Shown here: one piece after another, positions 45,912-56,400 of the stretch | Layout: each line of letters opens with the position of its first letter | Position numbering within the stretch: the first letter of the stretch is position 1 | Assembly (NCBI GenBank): GCA_007922305.1 | Contig: ML677385.1 | Location: 1,771,075 to 1,835,074 of the forward strand | Source of the DNA: Dermatemys mawii | Lineage: Eukaryota > Chordata > Testudines > Dermatemydidae | DNA: 64,000 nt | Reading direction: 5' to 3' | Notes under the pieces: generated by a model | What the model was told of the DNA's origin: nothing | The model's input: the letters and a program-made list of their open reading frames with translations, nothing else | Databases searched by the model: none | Program-made: the position numbers and the translations under genes

Positions 45912-46934
45912 TGCCTCTTAAACCTTTGTACTAGGTGAGTCTCAAAAGAAAAGGTACTAAGGTATCTACCCTGTAACAGGATCTCTGTGGTGGACCCTTA
46001 CACACATGCAGAGTCTGACTGAAGTCAGTGGGACTCCATATGAACACACCAGTCCATCCACGTGGAACCCTTTGCCAGACAGAGGCCTAGAAGATGACTC
46101 TGAAGTGACTCAGTCATTGAAGTGGACTGGTCATCCACAAGCACTCTATTTTGGGAGAACTGCCTGTGGGCATTGTGATGCTGGCAAACCAGGTGCCAGC
46201 TCATCTCAAGGCCACTAGGCTGCACTGAACACTGACAAATGCACAACTGGAAACCAGTCTGTCTCACTGGTGTGTTAGTATTGTTAAGATAGATGTTAAG
46301 TTGATACAAATGCATTTAGTGTTTAGACTTGATGAAATGCTGCATGTATTGATGTATTCATCTCACTTATAACATCTGTAACTCCTGGTATAAGTTATGC
46401 TGAGTGTTTGCATTGTAAACCTCTGTAATTGTGCAACTCACCAAACAGGAAAGAAGCATTAATTAGTATAAAGTGCTGGTCCTGTACACAAAAAAGGAGC
46501 CAAAGGAGCCATTGTGACTTATCACAGGACAAAGACTTTGTTGACTCCTACCCCCATGAAGAGGGGACCTGAGCATGAACTCACCCCATCAGCTTGAACT
46601 CTGGGGGTGGGTGGGAATAAAAATGTCTGACAAGGAGGATCTGTATCATTATGCTGCTTGGAGTTCAGAGTGGGAAATATTTTGAAACATAAGCAAGAGA
46701 TCCCCAAGCAGTTTAGTGTGAGTTAGCCCTAAAGAAACGTAGAGCGCTTGCATATATAGCAGCTGCTATCACCTCTCGGAATCTAAAATGGTAGCTCATT
46801 TGTGTGTGTATGTTTACCTGCTTTTAACCTTGTAAATAATTTGCTTATTTCTTTTTCTTCAGTTAGTACTATGGAATTGGCTATAAGCATTGTCTTGGCT
46901 TGAGATCTGAGGTACAATTGATCTGGGGTAAGTA

Positions 46935-47365
46935 CAGGGCCGGTGCAAGGATATTTTGTGCCTGAGGTGAAACTTCCACCTTGCACCCCCTGGAGTCTGA
47001 GAGCCATGAGGAGCTCTGCCCAGCTGCTGGCGCCCCTACCGGCAATGTCAGTTTCAGACTGGAGTGGCTTCTGGCTGGGAGAGAGAGTCTGAGGGCTCCA
47101 GGATGAAACTGACATTGTCGGCAGGGGCACCAGCGACTGGGCAGAGCTCCACTTGGCTCTCAGACTCCTTCTCCCAGCTCAGGCAAAGCGCTGCAGCTTT
47201 GCCTGCGATGGGAGAGGGAGTCTGAGGGCCGCAGGGTCAGCGCGCCATGGGCAGCCCAGCCCAGGAACACTTTAAAAAAAATTGGGGGGCACTGCTTTTT
47301 GGCACCCCCAAATCTTGGCGCCCTAGGCGACTGCCTAGTTCACCTAATGGGTTGCACCAGCCCTG
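46935..47365. mobile_element. hAT-like element C with internal hairpin, 431 bp
   Basis: Inverted ends CAGGGCCGGTGCAA / TTGCACCAGCCCTG and 8-bp duplication GGTAAGTA (46927-46934) / GGTAAGTG (47366-47373). Inside, AGCTCTGCCCAGCTGCTGG (from 47011) pairs with the stretch ending ACTGGGCAGAGCT near 47150. Confidence 0.82.
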
Positions 47366-48967
47366 GGTAAGTGACTGGTCCTCTGGGATTAGAAGTAACT
47401 TGAATATTGTGGTGGTTTTTGGTGTAAGGAATCATCCATCACAAAGGCAAGCTTGCCTGGGTGGCAAGACAGACTGGAGTGCTCCAGGGGACTGCCTGTA
47501 ACTCCATGTCATGCTGTTACACTGCTGGAGGAATTCACACTCGATACTTGGTTGGTGAAATCCAAGTTTAGAACTCACAACCAGTTTGGGGTTTGTGCAC
47601 TGCTTCTTCACAGTCTGCCCTGAGGCTGGCACTCCCGGCCATAAGCTGCTCTAGAGAGCTTGCCAAGCGGTCTACACTAGCTAGATTCAGAAATAACGAG
47701 CAAGTCCCCTAAAATCACACAACTGGCTTAAAAACGCACAAGATTTTTAAAAAATATTTTTAGAGGGCTTTTTATATGACTTGGTTTCTGAGTCTTTTGG
47801 GTGCATCGGGATCAGGTTTTCATGTTTTTCTCTGAAATCATGAGGACTAGAAGCTATTTTTGTTTAAAATGAAAGTTGAGATTCTCAGCTCAGATAGCTC
47901 AGTCCATAAGAGAAACAGTAAATTCCTCGAGGGCTCAACAAAGCATGCCTCCTATCGCTAGTGCTGTTGGAACTGCACCAGTGCGAAACCAATGGTGGGA
48001 GTAGTCCCTGCAATTCTCAGTGTAGGTGTAGCTGAAATGGTGCAGGGGCAAACATTCAGGGTGGTGGTGGCTTTTCCCATCTTGGACACGTGTGCTGCTG
48101 TGTGTTTTATTTCCGAGAGAACACTTCAGGATAGATTGTAGCTTTGAAGCCGCAATCCTGAACAGAGGGTGGTGCAGAGCCACACCAGAGATTGTATCTT
48201 GGAGAGCGCAGTCTCTGCCAGGGCTGTTCCTTGTGTACGGGCAATAAGCAATCTGCTCCACAGATTAGGGGGGAGAAGAACCTCCCCCACCCAGTGCACT
48301 GGCCCTGCTTCATATGCTGGTGTGGAGCCACGGCCCTGCCCGTTCCCCGGCGCCCGCAGACTGCTATTGTGAGTGGCTGTTACCCAGCCAACCGAGTGGC
48401 ACAGGATTACTTCTTATGTGTTCCTGGTTAAGCAGGGGTCACTCATAGTCTAGCCCTAATTGTTTGATTTTTATATCACCTGCAAGTATAAATAATCCCA
48501 CCTTTCAGGGGAAAGCCTGTGAAGAGAATCAGTGGATCTCATATTTGTCATTTTAACTTGGTATTTTGTTATGAGTAATTCATTTACACAAGGGTGTAGT
48601 TGATATGACACAGTCACCCTTATGATATGATCAGCCACACCAGATGACTAAACATGCCATAGTGCTACTGATCTGCTTGGTTTTCCTTTCCATAGTTACA
48701 ATAAACACTGCGTGGTATCTTATAGGGCAAGTTAAAAAATGGAAACCTATTTTTCTAGTCAAAATTCTTCACCAGCTTTGCTATCTTCTGTGCTTGCCTG
48801 GGCCCTGAACCCAGAGATTTAATTTAAATGTTTAATTATAGAACCCCAAAAAGTCCTGCAGTCTAATCACTGAAATACATTAAGTATATGGTTTACGACA
48901 AAGACAAACCTAGAGTTTTAGTATTTTTGATTATAGACATAGTGGGCTTTTTTTTTTAATGAGGAAT

Positions 48968-49170
48968 GAAGTTTGGTCCAGTGATTAGGGCACAGACAGG
49001 AGCTCTATAGTCAGTTCCCTGCTCTGCTACAGGCATCCTATGAGATCTTGGGCGAGTCACTTAGCCACTCTGTGCTTCAGTTCCCCATGTGTAAAATGGG
49101 GATCAGAGCACTGCCCTACCTCACAGTGGTGTTGTGTGGATAAATAAGTACAGTAAAGGGTGTGAGCTGC
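48968..49170 (+). mobile_element. MIR-like SINE
   Basis: GTCCAGTGATTAGGGCACAG, TCTTGGGCGAGTCACTTAGC, then TGTAAAATGGGGATCAGAGC and TGTTGTGTGGATAAATAAGT. Confidence 0.78.
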
Positions 49171-49589
49171 TCAAGTATAATGATAAAGGGGAGGGTATAT
49201 AAGTACCTTTAAACATACTGATATAAACCCAACATCCTGACCGGTATAGTCACAAAAAAGAGTCATGGAAGCTTTCCTAGATTAGTCTGGTGTGCTGGCC
49301 AATTTCAATAGTTACCAAGGCCAGGAGAAAAGCACTAGTTGCACGTGCAAAAAAATAACCAATCATAACTGTTTTGTAGCAATTGGCAAAGTCTAAGCTT
49401 TCATATCCTCTTAACCGTGAATGCTCCTGAAAAACAATAACAGGTGCAAAGCAATGAAATGCTCCCTTTTCCCAGTGCATTCAACTCTATTAAGTGTTCA
49501 TTCAAAACCTAGCTGAGACCACTTAAATAATATCACGATTAAGTAAGGGTAATAACATAAATAAATGTACCTCTTCTATTCCACTTGGT

Positions 49590-49942
49590 CAGGGGTCTCC
49601 AAACTATGACCCAGGAGCCGGAGCCGGCCCACGACGTCAGTTTGTCTGGCCCCCCAGCTGAGCAGGCACATAGAGAAGCCGCCGCTGCCGCCCCCATATG
49701 TGAGCTGCTGCCGGCGGCCCCATGTGCGAAGGGGCTGGAGGAACAATGGGGGAGTGGTCGTGGCAGCAGCATGGCTGGACGAGCAAAGGGGTGAGTGTCC
49801 CTGCAGCGCGGCCAGAGGAGCAAAAGCGGGGGGGTCCCGGCAGCAGTCAGAGGAGCAAAGTGGGGGGCGCTGTGGCAGTGGCCCGCGAAGTCCCTTCAAA
49901 AATCTAATATGGGCCTCGTCACAAAAAGTTTGGAGACCCCTG
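49590..49942. mobile_element. hAT-like element D, 353 bp
   Basis: Perfect inverted ends CAGGGGTCTCCAAAC / GTTTGGAGACCCCTG; flanks CACTTGGT and CACCAGGT (6 of 8). GC-rich interior with only shadow ORFs. Confidence 0.8.
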
Positions 49943-50574
49943 CACCAGGTGGTGCCAGGGTTGTAGATTTGTATATCAGGGTGTGGTCGGCCTATTTTCT
50001 GACATCATCTCTCTAATGGTGACTGACTCTACTGTTAGTAATGTAAAAGGGAGGTGAGCTGGGACATGCACTCAGCTGCCCCATGGTCTGATATCGCACA
50101 CTGGTGTTATGGTCAGGAGTACTCCACTGATACTGGTGCAACTGGGAGCTCACTAACTTCAGGGGCAATTGAGGGTGGAGCGCACCTTTTGGGTGCTAAT
50201 CCAATGCATTGCCTCTAGCTCTCATGAGGATGTGAGCTCAGAGATGGGCCCCTGGAACACGCTCAACGTACTTTGTATCCGGTGCACTAAAGAGTTCAGG
50301 AACCAGACAGGCTACAAGCAACCTGTACTGAGGAATGTACCAGAGATCCCCCACTCCTCCCTCCCCATGTGCCAGCACTAGCACTGATCAGTTATACCGG
50401 GGTTAGCACTTGTAGGAGCCACACAGGGACAAGGCTCCCGGGCCCAGATTCACATAAGAATTTAGGTGCCTAAATCCCAGATTTAGCCACTACTGTGATC
50501 CACAAACCCCCTGCTCAACCACTGCCCTTCATAATGACAATGGATGGTCACTTGGCGAAGGAAGGTGAATGACA

Positions 50575-50840
50575 GTGATTCTATAGCCTGGTAGTTGGGC
50601 CCCCATGTAGGAGGCCTAATTCAAATCCTGCCTGAGGAGACTATTGAATTATTTATCAAAAGTGGAACAACTTCAAGGAGAGAGATTGGGAGTGCCCCAT
50701 ATTAGAATATGCCATAGTGCTTGGGGCACTCTCCTGCAGGGGAGGAGACTCAAGTTAAATCCATTTTCCACATCACAAAGGGCCTGGGGGAGACTCGGAA
50801 CCCAGGTCTCACACAACCGAGTGAGACCTGAACTACTAAG
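50575..50840. repeat. foldback tRNA-like repeat, copy 2
   Basis: AATTCAAATCCTGCCTGAGG and GGAACCCAGGTCTCACACAA lie in opposite halves, as in the copy at 43160. The hAT-like fragment at 50842 abuts its end. Confidence 0.45.
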
Positions 50841-50841
50841 T

Positions 50842-51290
50842 CAGTGGTACGCAAACTGTGGGGCATGCCCCCCATGGGGGGCATGGAGAAATATTCAGGG
50901 GAGGGGGATGGTGGGGCAGAAGCCAGCATCCATCAGGGCAGGGAGGGAGCACCACCCAGCCCTACTCTACCTCTAGCTTTGCTCTGGTCCTGCCCAAAGC
51001 CCGTGACCCATTGCTGGCACCAGCAGTGGCTCCACACCTAGTCATGGACCCAGCTGCAGCCCCAGCCTTGACCCTGACCTTGGCCCCTGGCTCCCAGCCC
51101 TGGTCTCGGCCCCAGCGGCAGGTCTACCCTGGTCTGAACTCTCAGCTCCCAGCCCTGACTGCAGCTCTGCTTCCAGTTCCAGTTCCCACTGTGGCTCCAG
51201 GCCCATTCTTGACCGTGGCTCCTGACTACGGTTTCCATGGCAGGGGTGTGGACAGATTCCATTACAGGGAAGGGGGGCATGACAAATAAA
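50842..51290. mobile_element. probable hAT-like element H, right end unclear
   Basis: Starts CAGTGGTACGCAAACTGTGG, a hAT-type end; C-rich interior. The matching right end was not found, so the boundary is approximate. Confidence 0.45.
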
Positions 51291-51784
51291 TGGCTACAGT
51301 ACTAAGCTAAAGTTTACAACGGAAAAAATTGCCCTTTGCTTTGTGAATCCAGTCCTCCTTTTTCTTTTCTTTTCTTTTTTTTTGTTCAAAATGCTTGAAA
51401 CTGGATATATATATTTTTCAGGTAGAACTGGAACATTTCATTTCTACATTACCAAAAAGATTTTGACTCAAACATTTTTTCAATTTGCCAAAAACATTCA
51501 GGAAATGTCTTTTTCGGTTTGAGACACAGCTAAACCTTTTTGGATTGTTTTCAAAATTGCCAGCAAATCAAAAAATCGATTATTTTTCCAGCTGTACAGA
51601 TGCACTCTTCCTTTAATCCAGTAAAGGTACCTATTTTACAACATTTTCTCAATCTGCTGCACTCTCCCGGCGGGATTCCTGAATGAATGAATTGCAACTC
51701 AGTTTTCCTGAAACCATCTCTGAGGCTTGTCATTCACCCGCTCCACACAGCAATTCCTCACAATTCTGACTCTGCCCCTTCTTA

Positions 51785-52073
51785 GCCCTGGTCTACACTA
51801 GGCGGGAGGATCAACCTAAGATATACAACTTCAGCTGCGGTAATAGCATAACTGAAGTGGATGTATCTTAGCTCGACTATCTCACATTCTCACGGTGCCG
51901 GGTCACCCCCCCGCCCACGTCGACTCCGCTTCCACCTCTCGTCTTGGTGGATTACGGGAGTCAACGGCAGAGCAATCAGGGATCGATTTATCATGTCTAC
52001 ACTAGACACGATAAATCGATCCCCAATAGATCGATTACTATCCGCCGATCCGGCTAGTAGTGAAGACATACCC
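51785..52073 (+). mobile_element. Harbinger-like non-autonomous element, copy 4
   Basis: 289 bp; GCCCTGGTCTACACTAGG ... GAAGACATACCC with TTA at 51782-51784 and 52074-52076. Central palindrome GATCGATTTATC ... GATAAATCGATC (51979-52020). Confidence 0.82.
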
Positions 52074-52168
52074 TTAGTATTCATGTTCCTTAGATCAAGT
52101 AGGGAGGGAATTGTGTCTGATAAATGATTAATCTGCCACACTTTACAGCTATCAGTATCTAACCCACT

Positions 52169-52500
52169 CAGAGGTGAAAGTAAGCTGGTACGCCCTGGTA
52201 CAGTGCACCGGCAAGAGCCAGTGCATTGTACTGGGCTGGATTGGCTTCCCCGGGCGGCAATTTAAAGGGCCTGGGGCTCCCTCTGCCACTACCCTTTGGG
52301 GCCCTTCAAATTGCCACCCGAGCGCCTCTGCTGGAGCCCTGGGGTAGTGGCAGTGAGGCTCTGGTGGTGATTTAAAGTGCCAGTGGAAATTAAAGGCCCC
52401 ACCTCTTCTGGTAGAGACCACACATCTTCTGGTTGAGGCCCCACCGCCCTCCTCAGGACTCCAGAGTACCGGTAAGTCCTTTATGTTACTTTTACCCCTG
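52169..52500. mobile_element. hAT-like element E, 332 bp
   Basis: Ends CAGAGGTGAAAGTAA / TTACTTTTACCCCTG; duplication AACCCACT (52161-52168) / AACTCACT (52501-52508), 7 of 8. Same family as element F. Confidence 0.82.
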
Positions 52501-52799
52501 AACTCACTGCTCAGTGTAAGTTAGTTCTGTGACTGAGCTTGAGGATGCCAGGCTGGTAGAGTTCACAGCTACAGAGCTTGGCTATAGCCATTTGTGCTTC
52601 TTGCCCTGGCAGTATCTGATTAGTCCTTTATTCCATCAAAGTAAAGGGACCTTAAAGTGAATGAGACATTATGAGTATGAATTGGAGCTGGATGGGGAGT
52701 GATCTTCCAGTCTGGCAAACATTGAAGAAGTCAAGAATTTTTCCCTTCCTCAATGGGACAAAACTGAGACCCTTAAAATATTTCAAGCAACAGCCAAGT

Positions 52800-52940
52800 G
52801 AGACAATAGCCAATGGGTGATGCACTCAGCTAGGAAGTGCAAGATCCCACTTTAAGTCCCTGAGCTGAAGTGAGCAGTGCCTGGATTTGAACCCAAAGCT
52901 CCGAGTTCCCACAGAGACTATTAGTATTTTGAAGAGAAAG
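52800..52940. repeat. foldback tRNA-like repeat, copy 3
   Basis: GCACTCAGCTAGGAAGTGCA, AAGTCCCTGAGCTGAAGTGA and CCTGGATTTGAACCCAAAGC follow the layout of copies 1 and 2. Confidence 0.4.
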
Positions 52941-53205
52941 TCTCTCTTGGACCCAAGAAACCTGCCTAGTGAAAGTTCTGTAGAAACTGTCATAATCTTG
53001 TGAAAAGTTTCAGTTTCGACAAATCAGCATTTTACAACAACAGTTTCATCAAAAAAATGAAAGTGCTGTGGGTTGTGTCAGAAATATTATTGACTAATGT
53101 CTCATCTGCAGAGCACTAAAGTATGCACACCTACAGGAAGGGAGAAATATTGGGACAATTAAAAACAAAGGACAACGCAGCATTTATGCATCTTGTTTTG
53201 ATTCT

Positions 53206-53211
53206 TTTATT
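53206..53211 (-). terminator. TFF2: TFF2 poly(A) signal AATAAA
   Basis: Minus-strand AATAAA in context AGCAATAAAAGAATC, 215 nt after the TFF2 stop. It predicts cleavage near 53190. Confidence 0.75.
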
Positions 53212-53425
53212 GCTTTGAACAGCTGCTCAGTACCAACCTAATGAAAAGAATAAAAGCTGTGATTAATTGGGTCATTGGAAAAGGAGTAAATCCAAGGCAA
53301 AAATGATCTGGAAATCAGAATTATTACAGAATGCGAAGTGTAAGATGTGAAGGTTTTCTATTATTTTCCTGTGTGAGTAGATCCATTGACAGGTTCCTGG
53401 TGAAAGTTCCTGGTTCATGGTCTCT

Positions 53426-53433
53426 TTAACAAG
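53426..53433 (-). CDS. TFF2: TFF2 exon 4, last cysteine and stop
   Basis: Acceptor with a strong pyrimidine tract (TTCTTTCTTCCTAG) is followed by CT TGT TAA. With the G from exon 3 this reads Ala-Cys-stop. The placement mirrors human TFF2, whose last exon adds a short cysteine-containing tail. A 3' UTR of about 230 nt follows. Confidence 0.85.
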
Positions 53434-56400
53434 CTAGGAAGAAAGAAGGAAAATGGGTTAATGAAAAATGAATTTTTTCGTCCAATCCATAGAAGATTAA
53501 AAGCATTTGTTTGCTTGTTGCAGATAACAAAAAGTTGCATGTTAGGCAATTGTTCAGCACAACAGTTCCCTCCTACACATCTTTCTATATGTTTATGGCC
53601 CATGAGTTACAAAGATCTATCAAGGAGCATGTGTAAAGGTGGTCTTATTTCTGTTCCACAGAGGAGATGACTAAAATGGGGTCTGTAATCCATAGAGGGG
53701 AAGTTCCAAAGAGGCTGAGATGCCCCATCTGGACTCTGAACCACCTTCTTGTGCCCTCCTTGTGGCATTGATACCCTGATGAGTGGTCCTAGGATGCAGG
53801 ATCCTGGTTGGAGAGGGTTAGCTGCAGAGCAGTACTAAGTACTGTATGCACAAGAACTGTTTTCATATCCCTTTATTGCCACACAAACATCGTTGCAGGC
53901 AACATTATAACAGCTGTGAGAGTCATGTAATAAATCATCATATCCAGCCTCAGCACAGGGGGGCGGACTGGATGAGCTCTTGATGTCCTCTCCAGGCCCA
54001 CATTTCTATGATTATTCATCCCCCATTTTTTTAAACATTAAACATCTCTACTTCACTCACACCCTGAGCATGCAAGACTTGAACACAAGCAAATAATGAA
54101 GGAAGACTCCATGAAGTTTAGTCTAAGGGAATTCTCTACCAACTCTTAGCCTGCAAAGTATAATGCAGACCAGAAAGTAAAAGAGTAAAATTCCCAACTA
54201 CAAACTTCTCTGTGTCCATGCCCTGAGGAAATTAACTTCACTTCACACATATAACTTACCTACTTCCTCCAGAAGAGGGTAAAAGCACCAGGGGACAGCG
54301 GGGGGCTTTGACTCAAAACAACATCCTCTCGCCATACACACTTTACCAGGGATGCCGGGGTAACCACAGTTCTTTCTGAGTTTTACCTTTGCTGGACAGA
54401 CCTTTTTATCTGTGTTTTAAAAAAAGGCATGTTACCTTAGGTTTCTTTTGTTCTATTCATTATTTTTATTACCATAGCACCTGGGACCCTGAGCCATAGA
54501 CCAGGACACCTAGTGTGCCTGGTGCTGTACAAACAAAGAACAAAAACACAGTCCCCGCCCCAAACAGCTGACAGTCTAAGTGTAAGACTAGAGACATCAG
54601 ATGGCTACAGACCGCTAGGAGGAGGTGTACATGATGTTTATTTGTGATCTACTGGGATTGCTTGTTTAATAGCACTGGACTCAGCTATAGAAATAGAGAG
54701 GCAGAGTCCCTGCTGTATCAAACATGTGCTGGGTGTGGTGAAGGAAGGAGGGTTCTGTCAGGGAGCCCGTTACATCTCCTTGATTCTGCACTCAGCTTTG
54801 ATCACAGCTGCAGTTTAGAGCAACTAGGGACCAGCTGCTAGATGGGGATTGTAGGAGTCCATGGTGCTTTGGCCGCTCCCGTTGCTCTGAGTGAGGTACA
54901 GAGAGTGCAGCAGGGGCAGCGAATTTGGCCTGCATTTCCTACATAAGGTGCTAACAGCAGAAACTGCCTGATTTAAATAATCCAGCAGAATGAAGGAATC
55001 AAAACCAGATCCCAGTACCTGGAAGCAAACGGGTAAATGTTTTAATAATAATATAATAATTGGCTTTGTACAGATTCTAAACTTCTCTGATCCGAGGCAC
55101 ATGTAACACAACAACAATGTAGCTTAGAACTTAAACAATACATTAGTGAGATTTGGCCAATGACTGAACATGACATCAGGCCAGCCTTCTCAATATAGAT
55201 ACCAGATACACATGGGGCTAAGCTATGCCTGTTTAGCTTAAGTCCAGAGTAAAGTGGAGTGGGGAGCCCTCCCACCTCAGAGGATAGTGAGGAGGAATTG
55301 TGCCTCAGAGGCAAAATGCTTCCTAGAACTACCTAGCATGCAAGAGCAGAGTCAATGGTGAAGGCTTGATCTTGCCTTTTCCTCACCCATCCCCACTAAA
55401 AACAATGGTGCTGTCTCCCCCTGCTATAGGGAGTCAGAATGGAACAGCCCCTGTGTTCTTCAGATCACATAGACTGCAATTCTAAGGGTCATAAATTCAT
55501 GGAGGTTAAGTCCATCAATGGCTGTTAGCCAGGATGGGTAAGGAATGATGTCCCCAGCCTCTGTTTGTCAGAGGAGGGTGATGGATGGCAGGAGAGAGAT
55601 CACTTGATCATTACCTGTTAGGTTCACTCACTCCAGGGCACCTGGCATTGACCACTGTCGGTAGACAGGATACTGGGCTAGATGGACCTTTGGTCTGACT
55701 CAGTATGGCCTTTCTTATGTTCTTATATTCTTAATTCAGCCTGACCCTTATATAGGTTCCCGAGAGAGGTTCCGTAAAGCCCCTCAGAAAACAGAATCTG
55801 GCTCTTAAGAAGGTGGTGTACTTTTCTAGTCCAGTGGGAGGAGCACAGCCTCGGTGGGGAGGCAAGAGAAGTTGTTCAGCAAATAGGTCAGACTGAGAGG
55901 AATTGGTTATATCAGTGCTCAGCCTTCAAATCATATGAGGGAAGGAGGCTGCTTAGGAGGTAATCAGGGTCCATATTTCAAACTACGGGTGAAAATTCAC
56001 ATCAGGATCCAGGAGAATTGAAATTGCAGAATTGAAATCAACTGATAACTGCAGCTGTGCATATCTGTTTGGTAAATCTCCAATTCCCCTTCAGCAGCTG
56101 TGGAAAAACGTATGTGGGCATATCTCACCACCATGCAGCCCAGTATGGTGTTCCTGCACAAGAATATTTATTGATGTGCACTCCTGCTCTGAAAAGTGAA
56201 TCTGTAAAAATGGCACTGTGGGATTCTCCCATTTGTTTCTCATGATTCCTGTAAGAAACATGTTCCATTTAAAAAATAAAATGATTTGCTCCTTGCCCCC
56301 TCCCCCCCCCCCCTGCCAATTTTCAGAGTGCAAAATCAGTCTGGGATCTGGCAGTCCAAATGAGTTCTTTCTAGTTTATGTATCATATAAATTGTAATGA

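Larger units (their letters stand above)
40227..53190. other. intergenic region between TFF3-like and TFF2
   Basis: 13 kb with no recognisable exon on either strand; the trefoil WCF codons were looked for and not found. It contains tRNA-like foldback repeats (43160, 50575, 52800), MIR copies (44530, 48968), hAT-like elements (46935, 49590, 50842, 52169) and a Harbinger-like copy (51785). Stretches 40.3-43.1 kb and 45.0-46.9 kb show nothing identifiable apart from a short palindrome at 45839-45911. Confidence 0.6.

Noticed and set aside
49539..50016. Several overlapping ORFs over 60 codons
   Set aside because: They are in GC-rich hAT-like element D, in several frames, with no family similarity.
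50644..51289. 110- to 143-codon overlapping ORFs
   Set aside because: C-rich interior of a probable hAT-like element; no recognised domain.
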